NCBI GenBank assembly: GCA_033032865.1
Contig: JAWHQI010000075.1
Coordinates: 5,084,001-5,148,000, forward strand
Source of the DNA: Dactylorhiza incarnata
Lineage: Eukaryota > Streptophyta > Magnoliopsida > Asparagales > Orchidaceae
DNA length: 64,000 bases
Reading direction: 5' to 3'
In this document: positions 1 through 12,046 of the stretch, in pieces
Numbering within the stretch: position 1 is the first letter of the stretch
Layout: each line of letters starts with the position of its first letter
The notes under the pieces: generated by a model
Told to the model about the DNA's origin: nothing
Seen by the model: only the letters and a program-made list of their open reading frames with translations
The model's database searches: none
Made by a program: the position numbers and the translations under genes

Positions 1-1051
1 TACATATGTCTTTCCATTTAATATATACATGAATCATGTTTGCTTTAACATAATACAATAGCATTTCATAAAAACTACTTTCAAGCTTGATTTGTTAGCA
101 CAACTAAATATACACCATCTTTTGCGATTCAAGTGAATTCGGAGATCCTTGGTCAATTAAAAATAAAACTATATACAAACTATAAAGTTAAGATATCACA
201 AAATATGTGATCAACAAAATATTTAAATTGAGGACAAGGATACTCCACCAAGCACTACTTACCCTCCTGATAAGTCTTAATAAGCATTGTGAGGTTGAGC
301 ACCTTGGAAAGAATTGTAAATTGTCTTGTGCAAAAGAAAAAATGATATTCTATTCTTATTGTGCTATATCTTCAAGGTCAAAGTTGTTTTTATATGCTTA
401 TATTATGTTTTCTATTCCAATGATCATGTAAATTAAATAATTTTATATGTTTGATCAAAGCAACACTTGTACACATCATTATGTTATATAAACCTTCATC
501 TCATGAGAATTGGACCGAAAAGATTTCAAATTTTTATACACAATTGTGTATTTCTATGATACTTTAAAATGACATTAATCATGTTTAAGTTATTTTTTTC
601 TACTACTTCATATGGCTATATCATCTCTTCATGAGTTTATTCAATACTATGACATATTACTATTATTTCAAGACTTTCAATCATTTTCAACACAAGTGCT
701 TCCGCCTACTCTTATTTTCTACATCCTATCTCTTCCCTTAAGACCAACTCATTCATTTCAAATTAACTTTCGCTAATACCAAAAGGGGGAGAATTTTATA
801 AGTATATTCAAGAAATTAAAGAACCATAAGAACAATTCCACCTAAATTTTCCACCTAAGCAATACATCATTTCAATTTACTATCACATTTAGGGGGAGCA
901 TTCATTTAGGGGGAGCTTTCATCTAGGGGGAGCTTACATTTAAGAGGAATATATCATGTTATTTTTGTGCACACACCATATGTTAAAAACAACAACCTAA
1001 ATAGACATGATTTCTTTTTATACGGATTTGTTATTATCAAAAGGGGGAGAT
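1..1051 (+). other. 3' non-coding interior of SIRE-like Copia element H
   Basis: AT-rich DNA with no credible long reading frame, lying directly upstream of an LTR. It contains several G-run motifs of the form AAAAGGGGGAGA or TTTAGGGGGAGC (about 781-793, 889-900, 904-914, 921-931) and a last one at 1039-1051 that abuts the LTR and is the likely polypurine tract. Repeated polypurine-like motifs before the 3' LTR are typical of SIRE/Maximus Copia elements. The same arrangement is seen 3' of pol in element A (32460-34177) and, inverted, in D (38156-40366). The coding part of H lies outside the window. Confidence 0.75.
243..334 (+). other. Conserved 3' UTR block shared by elements H, A and D
   Basis: About 92 bp running from CTCCACCAAGCACTAC to GTCTTGTGCAAA. 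Nearly the same sequence occurs at the equivalent place in A (33311-33403) and inverted in D (39341-39434), although the surrounding 3' UTR has diverged. A weaker second copy lies in D at about 39190-39260. One frame gives a similar peptide in all three (core LLISLNKHCEVEHLGKN in H), but no start, stop or flanking frame is shared, so it may be an RNA element or a remnant of a lost reading frame. Function not recognised. Confidence 0.55.
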
Positions 1052-2224
1052 TGTTGGAGCATGCGTTTCGCACTCTTCCAGTTTGATAATAACAAAATCC
1101 CGTTTGTATTTGATTCTATTTTTATTGATGGCGTGCAGGCAACATGTATGAGATGTTCACAATTCTGATTGAAGCTCAATTTAACTGTATGGAGAATTTC
1201 GATGTCGGAATTTCCGACATCTACTGTCGCCCATGCGACAGGACAGAAGTTGCAGCAATAGCCCGCACTAGAGCACGACGAGCAGCAGTTTGGCGCTGTC
1301 GGAATTCCAACAGCGATGTCGCCCAGGCGACAGGACAGAAGTTACAGCAACAGCCCGCACGACACCACGACGAGCGGTAGTTTGGCGTTGTCGGAATCTG
1401 ACAGCGATGTCGCCCAAGCGACAGTGAAAAACTATAAATTAATTCATTTTGTTCGTGCATTCCAAGCTTTGAAGATTCTAAGTCCTTTCCTGAGTGCATA
1501 TGAACCAGAGAGCTCCAGAACCTCATCAACTCCCATTTGTGCTTAGAAGGTTTGAGATTGAAGACGAGATCGGACGCGTTTCTACATCAACGATCATCTC
1601 GAGGCTTCAACCTTCCTTTCAGAGATCTGAATTTCTAGGGAGTTCTTCTTTTCATTTGGTATTTTCATTTATATACATTTCACTTTGTATTGGTAGGGAA
1701 ATCATCTCCTTGTGCATGACGTCTAAGTCCTTGCGTGTCTTAGGGGAAAATCGCTTCCTTGTGCGGAGCGTCCAAGTCCTTGCGTGGCTTGGTAGGAAAT
1801 TGTGGCCTTGTGTGCTACGTCTAGATCTTGGGAAGATCTAGAGGATAGGATTGGGCTTGGTCTAGGGAGAGACAAGTGATAACCTTCCTATCCTTGGGAG
1901 AAGGATTGGTAAACTCAAATTGTTAAAAGTTTATTATCATATTTGTGCCTTGATCTTAAGCATTGTTAAGATCATTTTTATTGTATGTGAATTTCTTAAT
2001 TAATGAAATTATGACTTTCTTTTAATTGCAAATTTTATTGTTTAATTTTTAACTTCAAAATTTGTGTTTGAATTAATTTAAAAATTTCATGGTTTGAAAA
2101 TTTTTATAAGTGATTTTTAGAAAAGCAAAATTTGTTTTAAAAAATTCTTAAGTAAAAAATCATAATTTAAAAAGGCCCTTATTCACCCCCCCCCCCCCCT
2201 CTAAGGGCGCCACAAGATCCAACA
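1052..2224 (+). repeat. 3' LTR of SIRE-like Copia element H
   Basis: Starts TGTTGGAGC directly after the polypurine tract and ends AGATCCAACA, the same termini as the LTRs of element A. U3 holds repeats of a palindromic word, CTGTCGC-CCAT-GCGACAG (1224-1241), TGTCGCC-CA-GGCGACA (1317-1332) and a third copy (1408-1423), just upstream of a TATA-like box (TATAAATT, 1433-1440). A C14 tract (2186-2199) lies near the 3' end, as in other LTRs of this group. The partner 5' LTR is outside the window, so no target duplication can be checked. Confidence 0.85.
1224..1423 (+). promoter_or_regulatory. U3 palindromic word array of element H
   Basis: Three inverted repeats with the core TGTCGC...GCGACA at 1224-1241, 1317-1332 and 1408-1423, spaced about 90 bp apart. 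The last ends 10 bp upstream of the TATA-like box at 1433. An additional CGCTGT...ACAGCG inverted pair sits at 1294-1315. The position directly upstream of the presumed core promoter suggests a binding-site array; that role is inferred. Confidence 0.6.
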
Positions 2225-2911
2225 CGCTCCAAGGGTAACGATCCTTCTCTTTGGTCTTAGTGCGGGTTTGTTCATTCTCATTTTTGATATGATTGCATAT
2301 GATAAATCTCTTCTGCTAATTAGTGGAGGTCACGACTTCATTTGGTTCGTTAGAATCCCGAGTCGATTGTGTCCATCGCCGACATGAAATGCATATAGAA
2401 ATCGGGTAGTCGTGTGAATTTAGGCATTGAGTGTGAAGCCTACCCGTGGCCGTAGACCCGGATTGGTGATGCGTGTTTTGATGTTGCATTTAGGTTAAGC
2501 CTAGTATGCGTGTTGGAGAATGACTCCTTGTTGTTGGGTTTTGGAATGAGAGAGCTCATGGAGTACCCATCAAAAGCCATATGGATGTGTAGTAGAACAC
2601 AAACCTTCACCACGAATAGGCGTGGAGTGACTTGAACCTCCTACGTCGGTAGTGCGTGTGAATCTTATGCCCTCATGTGAGGATAAGGTGCGTAGCATTT
2701 TGATGTCGTAGTGTTAGTAATCTTGAATGCTCGCGGGCATGTCAAATTGGTAGCATTTGTATATGTTAAGATGCTCATGGACTGAGGTAAAGTCGTGCCC
2801 GCATCATGATGATACACGGTTATATGAGCACGGACAAAAGCTTAACTGAACCCATTCCATGCAGTTCGGCTTGAGATTACTTCTCATAAATGCTGATCGA
2901 ACATGGGAGAG
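2225..2911. other. Unassigned non-coding DNA
   Basis: About 690 bp into which element H was presumably inserted. I see no reading frame, repeat array, LTR terminus or RNA gene that I can support. The sequence is of moderate GC content and looks like degraded repeat DNA. Confidence 0.4.
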
Positions 2912-3093
2912 TGAAGGATTAAAGAGTACTCTAATCACCTAAATGGGGTGAATATGTGTTTAAAATATTTTCTCTTTAAACTGTGTGGACTATTTTTAAT
3001 TTAGACAAAGAAAAATCGCACACATCACAGAATAGCACACAGAGATTTATAGTGGTTCTCCAGATTATGGGTACTCCAATGTCCCCCTCCACC
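2912..3093 (-). repeat. Left fragment of LTR I, F-like R/U5 side
   Basis: The stretch around 2938-3090 resembles the R/U5 side of the F LTRs (47200-47420 and 54290-54510): a GGGGTGAATA start, then TTTAAAATATTTTCT, later TTTATAG-GGTTC and GGGTA-TCC blocks in the same order. It therefore looks like the 3' part of an LTR read on the minus strand. It is interrupted at 3094, and LTR-like sequence appears to resume at about 9428. The exact terminus near 2912 is a guess. Confidence 0.35.
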
Positions 3094-6000
3094 TGTAAGA
3101 CCCCATTTTTTTTCTTTTTTAAACCCGGGTCTTATGCCCAGAACCGCCGCTTTGCGGTGACACCATCACTCCGGAAGGTTGCCACCACAAAACGCCGATC
3201 CTACCGGCCATATCGATCACAAAGAAGAAAAGTATATTTGAACATATAGAGAAGCTAAAGTCCACATCACATGTAATATAAAACCAAAAGGGTAAATGTC
3301 CACAGATAATAACTGAATAAACAAAGATAACAATAATAAAGGGTGCATGCCATGTACATCATATCCTCACTACAAGGTCACTCGCGAAAGCAAACTGCTA
3401 ATCACTCACTGATCCTAAAACTGGTGCTCCTGTAATAGACTGGCCCGCCTCCATCTGCACCGGCCTCTAGTGCTGCTGCGTTTCTTCGATCCCCAAAAAT
3501 GATATGGTCCACCGACCGTTAGTCAAAAAGACAAAGCCTTATGTTCCCCACCCCTCCCCCAATGGCTCCTAGGCACCGAGCGGGAGGATGAAGCGGAGGA
3601 CAGCAAGGGGTATAAACAAAGCAGATGACGACGGATCTTGTCTACAGGAAATGTCTACAACTACACATGTGTATATGAATAATTGAAGTAGTAATAGAGC
3701 GTGGTAAAGAACAAGTAAAGAACAATAAGTAAAGATAAGTACATAATAGAAATGTAACCATTGATTTATAAGAATGCCCATACAAACCTATAGACCAAGG
3801 GGTCATTTAGCAGGGCCTATCGTATAAAAAGTCCCATAACCAATTTATACGATATGGGTAGGGGTTGAAATGCAGTGCGTATGCCATGACATGCAGAGTT
3901 ATGCAGTTTATGCTATGTTCACACAAGTGCAACTCACACACTTCGACTTCATGCGCACAGACCTTTAGTTTCCCCTTTTTGGAGCTAGCAAGACTCCCAC
4001 GATACTCCCGTAAGGCAAACGAAAGCGGTGGGTTGGGCCTCGCCCACCTCTAGGTTGGTATTCACATTACCTAGCCTAGACCTATCGTACGCCTCAACGC
4101 AATACCGCAGAGCATCTGCATACTCTTACTGGCTGGACCACCAGACTTTTCTTGGCTAAGTGCAAATCCACACTTGCCGAGTCAGCGTATTACCGTCGGT
4201 GTGAACGACCGTCAATACCGAAGACCCACCACCTTTATGCACATGCAAACATGTTTACCATCTATCTCCGAGCCATAAGCTCCTCGTGCTAACCCTCCTA
4301 TCACAATAACCTTCCGAGCCACCGGCTCGCCGGACTAACCCGTCCGCACCAACACAAATTACTGAGTCACATGCTCACCAAACTAATTTGTCTGCTGCTA
4401 CAACCACCGAGCCTACCGCTCGTAAGAACAAACCGACTAATATACCCGTAACAATGGGGTGTGGGTGAGTGTATTATTAAGCTAATATTGTACATCAATT
4501 TATCCCTACAATTTATGGTTAATCCTGGACTTCCCGAGGTCTACCCTGTGAGGGGCTCGCAGCGGTACTAGGAGTTATGATGGGATTACACCCCAAAGCT
4601 CTCTTTTTAAGACACTTAATGTTATTGGTATCTACCCATAAGAATACCCTCCTTTTTGTCATTACACTTGGATTACCCTAAGTACTTTATGACTTTCCAG
4701 GGGAAAGTCGATTAACCGTCAATCCCGAGCACAAGCTTACCCTTAACTCACCAAACACACTCTCATCACCTAAACTCCTTTTTGGTGACCTTCAATCTTT
4801 TTAACTAGGCTAGGCACACCAACTAACTTCCATTCCCACCTACTGGTCTTCAATTTAATCAATTTTGCAGTTTTACTATACGTAGACCTAGTGAGATATA
4901 TAAGTTGCATAAGAGGAGGTACTCCAAATATTCATCCAACTGACTCAAGATTATTACTGGGAGTCTATCATGATATTCTAAGACTAAATCCAGAGAATTT
5001 TATTTTTCCTTAATTATTTGGCATTTATTATAATTTCTCCAACATTGGCCAAACATGAAATTGAACATGAAGTGTAAGATCTTCTTATGATATGGCCCCT
5101 ATAACATTATGGAAAATCTATGATATCAAAATAATAGTAAATACATAATATCAAAAAAATTCAACAAGGGGTTGACCTCTAATTATAATATTGAATAAAT
5201 ACCCCAAATTGAAAATTAAAGAAGGAACCACCAAAAATACTTGTCCAAAAATTATTGGAAAATTACCAGACCTTTATATTGATTAGAAAAGTCTACTGAC
5301 TAAATTTCAGAATTTATCAAAACTAATTAGTCACATAAATAATTATTCCAAGTAAACCCACACTAGGAAAACTTGTGAAGTAACTTACTGATAAATAATT
5401 CCTAAAATTTAACAAAAATTCACAGAGCTTTCTAATGCCCTAAAATGTCCTACCACCAAGTTTTATAATTTTCCAGAGGGTATTTGGCCCTCATTTGCTT
5501 AACATATTCCTAAGAAAAAATAGATAGCTTGTGCATAAAGTGCTAACTAAATTATTTCAATAATTACACAAAAATTATCAGAGGTCTATATCATGATTTT
5601 ATGTAATCGACCAAACTTTCATCAACATCCAAGATAATTTGAGCATGTAAATTTCTTTTATAAGAAGGTTCCCCCAAAAAGGTTATAACCTAAATCAGAG
5701 GGGATAATTGCTCCTAAAATTTCCTAGGGCATATTTACACCCTATGAACTTATCTACCAAGTTTCATGACCATTCAAGGACATATGCCCTATGTCCTTCA
5801 CAAGGCTTAAAGTGCAACCATAAGGTTAGAACTAGGGTCATAAGGCATATCCACCCCACATCACCCCAAATTTACTCATGGGGGTGTCTTATGTGATACT
5901 AAACCAGTGGCCAAAGTTTCACACCACTGATGAGATTTAACCACCTAATTCCATCATGTGCACTTTTGACCTAGTTTGACCAAACTTGGGTTTACCCAAC

Positions 6001-7970
6001 CAAATAAGTCCCAATTTGGCTGAAATTTTTACCAGGATCATATAATAACCCTAAAGAGAACCCACCAAAATTTGGAGGGGATTGGAGGTCATTAGACCCT
6101 ATAATTAAATAGTATATGAATTATTAAATTATTACAAAAACCTTAAAAAACTATTCTCCTAAAATTCCCATCTTTGGATATGTTACGGGTATAAGTACAA
6201 ATAGCCTATGTTTCAATTTTACAGTCAATATCCTTTCCCAATCAAAAGTTATTCAAGAAATAGTGGCTGCCCTACCCTAGGGACCAGTCCCACCAAAATG
6301 AGCATACAGGGAGCTACAGAGCTCCTTTTGGGCTGAAATCAATTTTAAAGTAAGTAGACTCCGAGGGCTACAACTTTGGTGTTGACCACTTTTTCTGTAG
6401 AGGGCCCTAAGTATCTTAATTAAATTAATCTATGTACAACAAAATATGTGACATAAAATACAATTCCACAAGGATTTATACTACATGATTCAGCACGAAT
6501 CCTGAAGCAAATCAGATGGCAGCTGGTCATCTTCCTCCTCCAGCCAAGGGTCCAGATTGCCCCGACCTGTAGCCCGTTTATCTTGGTTTTCCCGGCCACC
6601 CACGCCCCTCCCTGGTCGGCCAATGCCACCACCACCTTCCGTGAGGTGGTGGCCGGCGATGGGGGGTCTTGGCCGGCCGGTGGTGGCCGGAACCGGCGGT
6701 TTGGGCAAGAAGAAAACCTCCAAAAAATGGAGATTTCAGCCATGTTGATTGAGGACCAATTGACCCCAATCCTTGCCGATTTTAGATGTAGATCTACCCA
6801 CTAGAGAAGAGGAGAAGAACCAGACCTCCAATTGGGCTTAATGGTGGTTGTTTCCCGGATTTTCCATGGCCGCCCCCTTCATGTTGTGCTCCTTACGATC
6901 TCTTGATTCTCCACCAAATGTTGCAATCCAAGGCACTATTCTGACTCCCTTCCACCTTCTAAAGCTAATGGAGTGGTCATATTGGAGTGAGGAGGGCTTA
7001 ATGATGAAGTGCCATTAATGGTCATTTCGGCCATTGCTTGGGATTCCTCTTCCAGCCATTAGTTGGTTCCAATTCCATAGGGAATTGATTACAGAATTCG
7101 TGGGAAGTTGAGGGGAGTGCATCAAGCCATGGAAGGTGAAGAGAGGAGGCCTTTTGGCCTCCCAAGCCATGAATGACCTTTATTTCTCTCTCCACCATTT
7201 TTGGGGAAAATGGTGTTTTCTCTCTCCTGGCCGAATTTCCTGAATTTAAATGATAATTTTAGTAACTAACAACCCCATTAGCTAGTGGAAATCCTCAATT
7301 GGGTCTAGCCCAAGTGGATTGGGCTTGATTAGGTCAAAATAGGTCATTTTGACCTAAATTTAGGGTAGAGTTGATTTTGGTCAATTTGACAATTTGGGTT
7401 GACCCCAATGGGTGGCTAGTGACCCATTGGCCTCTCTTAAGGATTAGGAAGGTCTAGTTTGGGTCAATTTGGCAAGGTGGAGGCCAATTGACCCACAATA
7501 AGACAATTTGACCAAAATAGGGCTAGCGTTGACTTAGGTCAAATTGGCCAAATTGGTGGCACTATGATGGGGGGTTTTTAGTCCATTGTGTCCCTAATAT
7601 CCTTATAAGGGTAGGGGCAATGCCAATTTAGCATATTGGAGGTCAATTGACCGTAATTTGGCTACTTTGACCAATTTGGGGTTAGGATTGACTTTGGTCA
7701 ATTTGGCCTCTTTGGTTGACACCAATGGGTCCTTGGTGCTCTAAGGGAATTCCTAAAGGGTTATGTATGCTATGGTGGGGTCAAAGGGTCAAGGTGGGGC
7801 CCTTAAGTCCAACCCTAAGCTTGGTAACTAGAAACTGCTATTTGCAGACCAAGGTGCTCTTCCCCTTCAAGCCTAAGGCCAAGTGATCTCTTCAAGCTTC
7901 CTAGGATTTTGTCATGACCTAGTCATGACAAAAACACTCTAAGTGTCTAGTTGTTTGGGGGGATGTTACT
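3094..7970. mobile_element. Long LTR-like block, possibly a degraded solo LTR
   Basis: The block starts TGTAAGACCCC and ends GGGGGGATGTTACT, so its ends are imperfect inverted repeats of the TGTAA..TTACA kind seen on long Gypsy chromovirus (Tekay/Del) LTRs. It is about 4.9 kb with no credible gene. It includes a GC-rich patch (6540-6700) and many GGTCA/TGACC half-sites (about 7330-7800), for example the inverted pair AGGTCA-TTT-TGACCT at 7341-7355. The flanking 5-mers (CCACC and CTAAG) do not match, so solo-LTR status is not shown. Confidence 0.3.
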
Positions 7971-8470
7971 CTAAGTGCTATTGAAAACTCGTGAGAAAAA
8001 ATCAAAGAGAAGGAGTGAGAGCGGGGAGAGAGAGGAGTGTACCCGTGATGTCGTAGGTCAGTTTCATCGATGTTTCAGAGGCGAGGCCTGAGGTGAAAGG
8101 GGAAACACTGACTTCCGACAACCTGTTTGATAAACTGGATTGCAGTTGTAGCCCTTTGGGAGATGAATCGAACGATCGAGACTTCGAAAATCTGAAGCGC
8201 TCAGGAAAGGAGGAGGCAGAGATACTTTCGACAACCTGGTTTATAAACAAGATTGCAGTTGTGGCCCTTTGCGAGATGAATCGAATGATCGAATAACCTG
8301 CGACAAACTGAAGAGCTCGGGAAGGGCGAAGGCGCAAGCTGGTTCGTTCCTTCAGAATTCGAGTGAAAAGGAAATGAAAAAAGAACGGGAATTAAAGGCC
8401 GAGGCAGAAACGTGCGGAGGTGGAGATCGAGGGGGCCAGGTATAGTTGCGCACGCACCAGCTAACATTTT
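7971..8470. other. Purine-rich segment with an internal 113-bp-offset duplication
   Basis: A 65-bp sequence at about 8116-8180 is repeated imperfectly at about 8229-8296 (offset 113 bp). Both copies contain GATTGCAGTTGT and GAGATGAATCGAA. Reading frames exist on both strands, but none has a recognisable domain. It could be captured sequence inside a DNA transposon, but I cannot show a source. Confidence 0.3.
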
Positions 8471-9427
8471 AAGAGATATAAAAAATCAAGTTTATTTTTG
8501 AGAGAAAAATAGTAAAAGAAGTTGTAAATATTTGATTATAAATTTTGGTTATGTAAAGTTCAATTATTTTTTTGTACTATTAACTAAATTACTTATGCTT
8601 TTTTTGGCGCGACGGTGGCGTTTCTTCCGGCGGGTGCAAACGGAGCTTTCGAACCGGAGGGCAGAGGCTGGGGATCGAAACGGAGTTTTTTGCTCCGTTT
8701 CTATAGCGCGGCGGGTGCAAACGCCGCCGCCCGCCATTTGGTTAAGCGCCTTGCGGCGGCGTTTGCCGCAAACGCCGCCCGCCACCGCCGCGCCAAATGA
8801 AGCCTTAGTGATCAAATATAATTTTGTTCTCTAAATATTTAATATTTGTGATCAAATTTTAATTTATCGCAAAATAAATTATTTTAATGACCAAACTAAT
8901 TTTTCGTCACAAATAATCTTAAAATTTGATTTAATGATTATATTTTCATTTTTTGTCATTAATTAAGTCACTAGATTTATTTAATTATCAAAATCTAATT
9001 TCATCATAAATTAAGTTAATTATATATTAAGAAATACTTTCATTTAAGAGTGAAAATTTAATTCGATGGTGATTAGTGACTAATATATATTTGTCACAGA
9101 TAATGTTAAAGTATTTTTTTTCGTGACCAAATAATTTGTTCACTACAAAGATTAATTTAGTGACAAATATTTCATTGGTCACTAAAGAACAATCTTTAGT
9201 GACCAATTTTTATTTTTGTCACTACATAATAACATTTCGTGACGATTAAATAATTTTGGACACTAAAATTTTATTTTTGTGACTAAATATTTTTCCAGTC
9301 ACCAATAAAATGAAAAAAAATATTAATTAGTGACCGACTTCAAATTTCGTCACAAAAAGCACACTTTTAGTTATGAAAAATATTTTGTCACAAATATTTC
9401 GTCACCAAAAGTCATTTTTCTTGTATG
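8471..9427. mobile_element. CACTA-type DNA transposon end (right terminus)
   Basis: From about 8805 the sequence is dense in short subterminal motifs GTGACAAAT, GTCACTAA and TAGTGACC in both orientations. It ends with TTTTTCTTGTA at 9415-9425. Read on the minus strand this end is TACAAGAAAAATGACTTTTGG, close to the usual plant CACTA terminus except that the outer CACTA bases are altered. A GC-rich patch with inverted GGCGCG arms lies at 8605-8800. No matching left end and no transposase were found, so it is a fragment or non-autonomous copy. Confidence 0.45.
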
Positions 9428-10678
9428 ACTCCTCAGAGTCCTTGACTCATACAACTCAAGAACTTAACAAGTCCCCTACCTCAGATCCACTTCTTGGATC
9501 CTACCTCAGGTGCAAACAACAGTCTTACCTCAGAGTAATAACACTCCTATAGCTCAGATTCACCGCTGAATCCTACCTCAGGTCTTCACAAGACCCTACC
9601 TCAGGCTAACAACAAAGCCCTACACTCGGGCCTTCTCCCCAGCCCTACACTCAGGTTGACAGCACAGCCCCACCTCAGATCTCAGATAGATCTTACAACA
9701 GCAAAAAATAAACAAGTTGGTTTACAAGATTTAGACTCTAAAAAATATTGATGTTGTAGCTTGAGTCTTCTTAGGTCTTTTTGAGTAGAAAGCCTTCTTC
9801 AGCAACAACACTGGATCAATCAATGGATGTGCTTTTGTACCAGGATCAGTGATGAGCTTCCTTGAGAATAGAAGTCTTCTTACACTCTAGAGTGAGAGCT
9901 TTCTTTTTCTTGAAGCTCGACTTCTTCTTCATCTTCTTGAGAAAGCTTGTTTTTTCTGTTTTATTGCTTTTGCGACCAACAAGCTTTTTCTTTCAGATTT
10001 CACAAAATGATCATGATCAAAAGGTTAGGGTTTTTTGACCCTCTCTTATCCTTTTATAGCCCTGACACTACAAATGACCGAGACCTTAAAAAGTTTGTCT
10101 CAGAGCACTTTTCAAAAGTGATTGATTTGACATCTGCTTTTGTCGTCTCCATTAATTTGAAATCCCATCTTCCGAGCTTGACAAGATGATATCGTTGTGT
10201 GAAGATAGTTGACACAATGATATATGACTTAGCAGATTTTTCTTGAGCTCTTGCAACGATATCGTCGTGTGGAGCTTGTTGACACGATGATAAATAACTT
10301 AGTAAACTTTCATTGAACTTTAACAACGATATCGTCGTGTGAAACTTGTTGACACGATGATAAATGACATAACAGATTTTCCTTGAGCTCTTACAATGAT
10401 ATCATCGTGTGAAGCTTGTTGACATGACAATATCATCGTGTTCTTTTTATTATCATGCTGATAGTTAACTGACTCTTTCTTCCCCCCTTTGTGAGTGATC
10501 ACAACGATATCGTTGTGTGAGTGTCATACACACAACGATATTGTACTTAGAGATATTGTACTTTATCTCCGAACATACATAGGATGAATGATGTCTCATT
10601 CTGCTTATGTCACAATAGATAGATATTAAATACAAAATGTAATTAATATTGACTAAGGGAGTTCTCCAAATCTGGAAC
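9428..10678 (-). repeat. Right fragment of LTR I (promoter side)
   Basis: Non-coding DNA that behaves like the U3/R portion of a minus-strand LTR. A TATA-like box (CTTTTATA on plus, 10051-10058; TATAAAAG on minus) is followed upstream, in the minus sense, by a 70-bp-period repeat array at 10188-10470 and by an 18-bp perfect palindrome at 10500-10517. Repeated CCTCAG motifs mark 9427-9690. It probably continues the fragment at 2912-3093. The outer boundary near 10678 is set by the start of the next LTR and not by a visible terminus. Confidence 0.4.
10188..10470 (-). repeat. 70-bp tandem repeat with ACGATATCGT palindromes
   Basis: GATATCGT or its variant recurs at 10188, 10258, 10328 and 10398, an exact 70-bp period. 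Each unit holds the palindrome ACGATATCGT or a one-base variant followed by GTTGACACGATGAT. A related 18-bp perfect palindrome, CACAACGATATCGTTGTG, lies at 10500-10517. The array sits upstream of the minus-strand TATA-like box at 10051-10058. Confidence 0.75.
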
Positions 10679-12046
10679 TGTTGAGAAAAAAATCCTTTTG
10701 ATTTAACTTAACAAATTAACAATAGGTGATTTTACTCCCTAGGGTTATTACCCGTATTGTATAGTAAGGGTAATTTGGTCATAGAAGTATTAGGAAGTCA
10801 GTTGAGTTAAAGTAATGCGAAAGGCAAACTGAAATCATGGAGAAAATTATCCAGAGTAATTATGCGCCGACTAGAAGTCGACGCAACGTCAACTAAAAGT
10901 CGACATTACTCTGATTAGATATCAGTGCAACTTCAAAAAGTCATGTCGACGCTTCATTTCATTGGTAGTCACGCAACGTCGACTAGATATCGACGCAGAA
11001 GGCAGAAGTCGATGCATACATTCTTTAAAGATGGAGTCGACGTAACATTGAATGATATTCGGCACATAAGTTAGAATTTGGAGTCTATGTTCTTTATCTC
11101 GACGGACACAGTTGGAGTTTCTATGGTGATCAGGAAGTAATCAAGAAGTTAGTCTTACTGCCAACGCGATATAAGCCTATAGGGTCGCACATAAGAGCGT
11201 TTGGAGAAATTGGAGAAAGGATTGTGTTGGCCTTGCTCATATTGGATATGAGTGATAGGACCAATCCTATGACTATTTGGAATATAGTTGGTTCGGGAAG
11301 ACTGCTCCTAGATATTGTGAATATTGTATGGAGCATGTCAAAAAGGTTTCTAGACGATATTGTGAATATTGTTGAGAAGAATTCAAAACGACATTGTGAA
11401 TGTCGTCGTGACAGATAGCCTGTTTTCGGGATCACAAGACGATATTGTGAATATCGACTCATGAACAATGTCGTCGAGATTATCTCGATTATATGGACTA
11501 CAAGGAATTCGTCGAGAATGTCTCGGAGATTTCGTCGAGAGTGACTCGACGATTTCGTCGAGATGTCTCGACGATTTCCTTGAGATGTCTCGACAATTTC
11601 GTCGAGATGTCTCGACGATTTCGTCGAGATGTCTCGACGATTTCGTCTAGATGTCTCATCGAGTTCGTCGAGATGTCTCAACGAGTTCGTCGAGATATCT
11701 CGACGAGTTTGTCGAGACTGTCGCGACAAAATACTATCGAGACTGTCTCGACGAATGATTATTTTCATCGAGATGTCTCGACAAATCCGTCGAGACTGTC
11801 TCGACGGTTTCATCGGAACTGTCTCGACAATTTCTTCGAAATGTATCGACGAATTCGTTATGATGTCTCGACGAATAAGTGAACCCGACGAAACTATACA
11901 GTTTGTTTTAACTGGGTTTGCAGATAGAGGAAACTTCTGTCTACTTTATACTCTTGGGTATATAAGGCCAGATACTTTATGTTTTCTATTAGTAGAGGAA
12001 GCCCGATAAAAAGCGGGGAGAGCGACAAAATCGGGAGGGCGGTCCC
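10679..12046 (+). repeat. 5' LTR of Copia element E, part 1 (split by element A)
   Basis: Starts TGTTGAG at 10679. Its first 110 bp align well with the terminal U3 of the F LTRs (both contain TTTGATTTAACTTAACAAAT and GTATAGTAAGGGTAA), which supports this as a true LTR terminus. U3 continues with GTCGACGCAACGTCGA-type words (10870-11040) and a 22-bp palindromic array (11514-11880). A TATA box lies at 11959-11966 (TATATAAG). Element A interrupts the LTR at 12046. It resumes at 35361 and ends CCCAACA at 35851 just before a tRNA-Met primer site. Assignment of this start to E is inferred. Confidence 0.65.
11514..11880 (+). repeat. 22-bp palindromic repeat array in the U3 of element E
   Basis: About 14 degenerate units with consensus GATTTCGTCGAGATGTCTCGAC (positions listed here in two halves: GATTTC, then GTCGAGATGTCTCGAC). 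The second half is an inverted repeat, GTCGAGA-TG-TCTCGAC, so each unit can form a hairpin. The period is 22 bp in the best part (about 11538-11660) and decays after 11700. The array ends about 80 bp upstream of the TATA box at 11959. Apparent proteins across it are artefacts of the repeat. Confidence 0.8.

Noticed and set aside
6420..6804. Cluster of overlapping GC-rich frames on both strands
   Set aside because: Overlapping frames in all directions, low complexity (Pro/Gly), no domain; GC-rich patch in a non-coding block.
11130..11813. 227-codon minus-strand frame
   Set aside because: Mostly the 22-bp palindromic array (Arg/Ser/Asp repeats) in the E LTR; palindromic units open frames on both strands.
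10188..11880. CRISPR-like regularly spaced repeats
   Set aside because: The arrays are direct tandem repeats without unique spacers, in plant LTRs; no cas genes.
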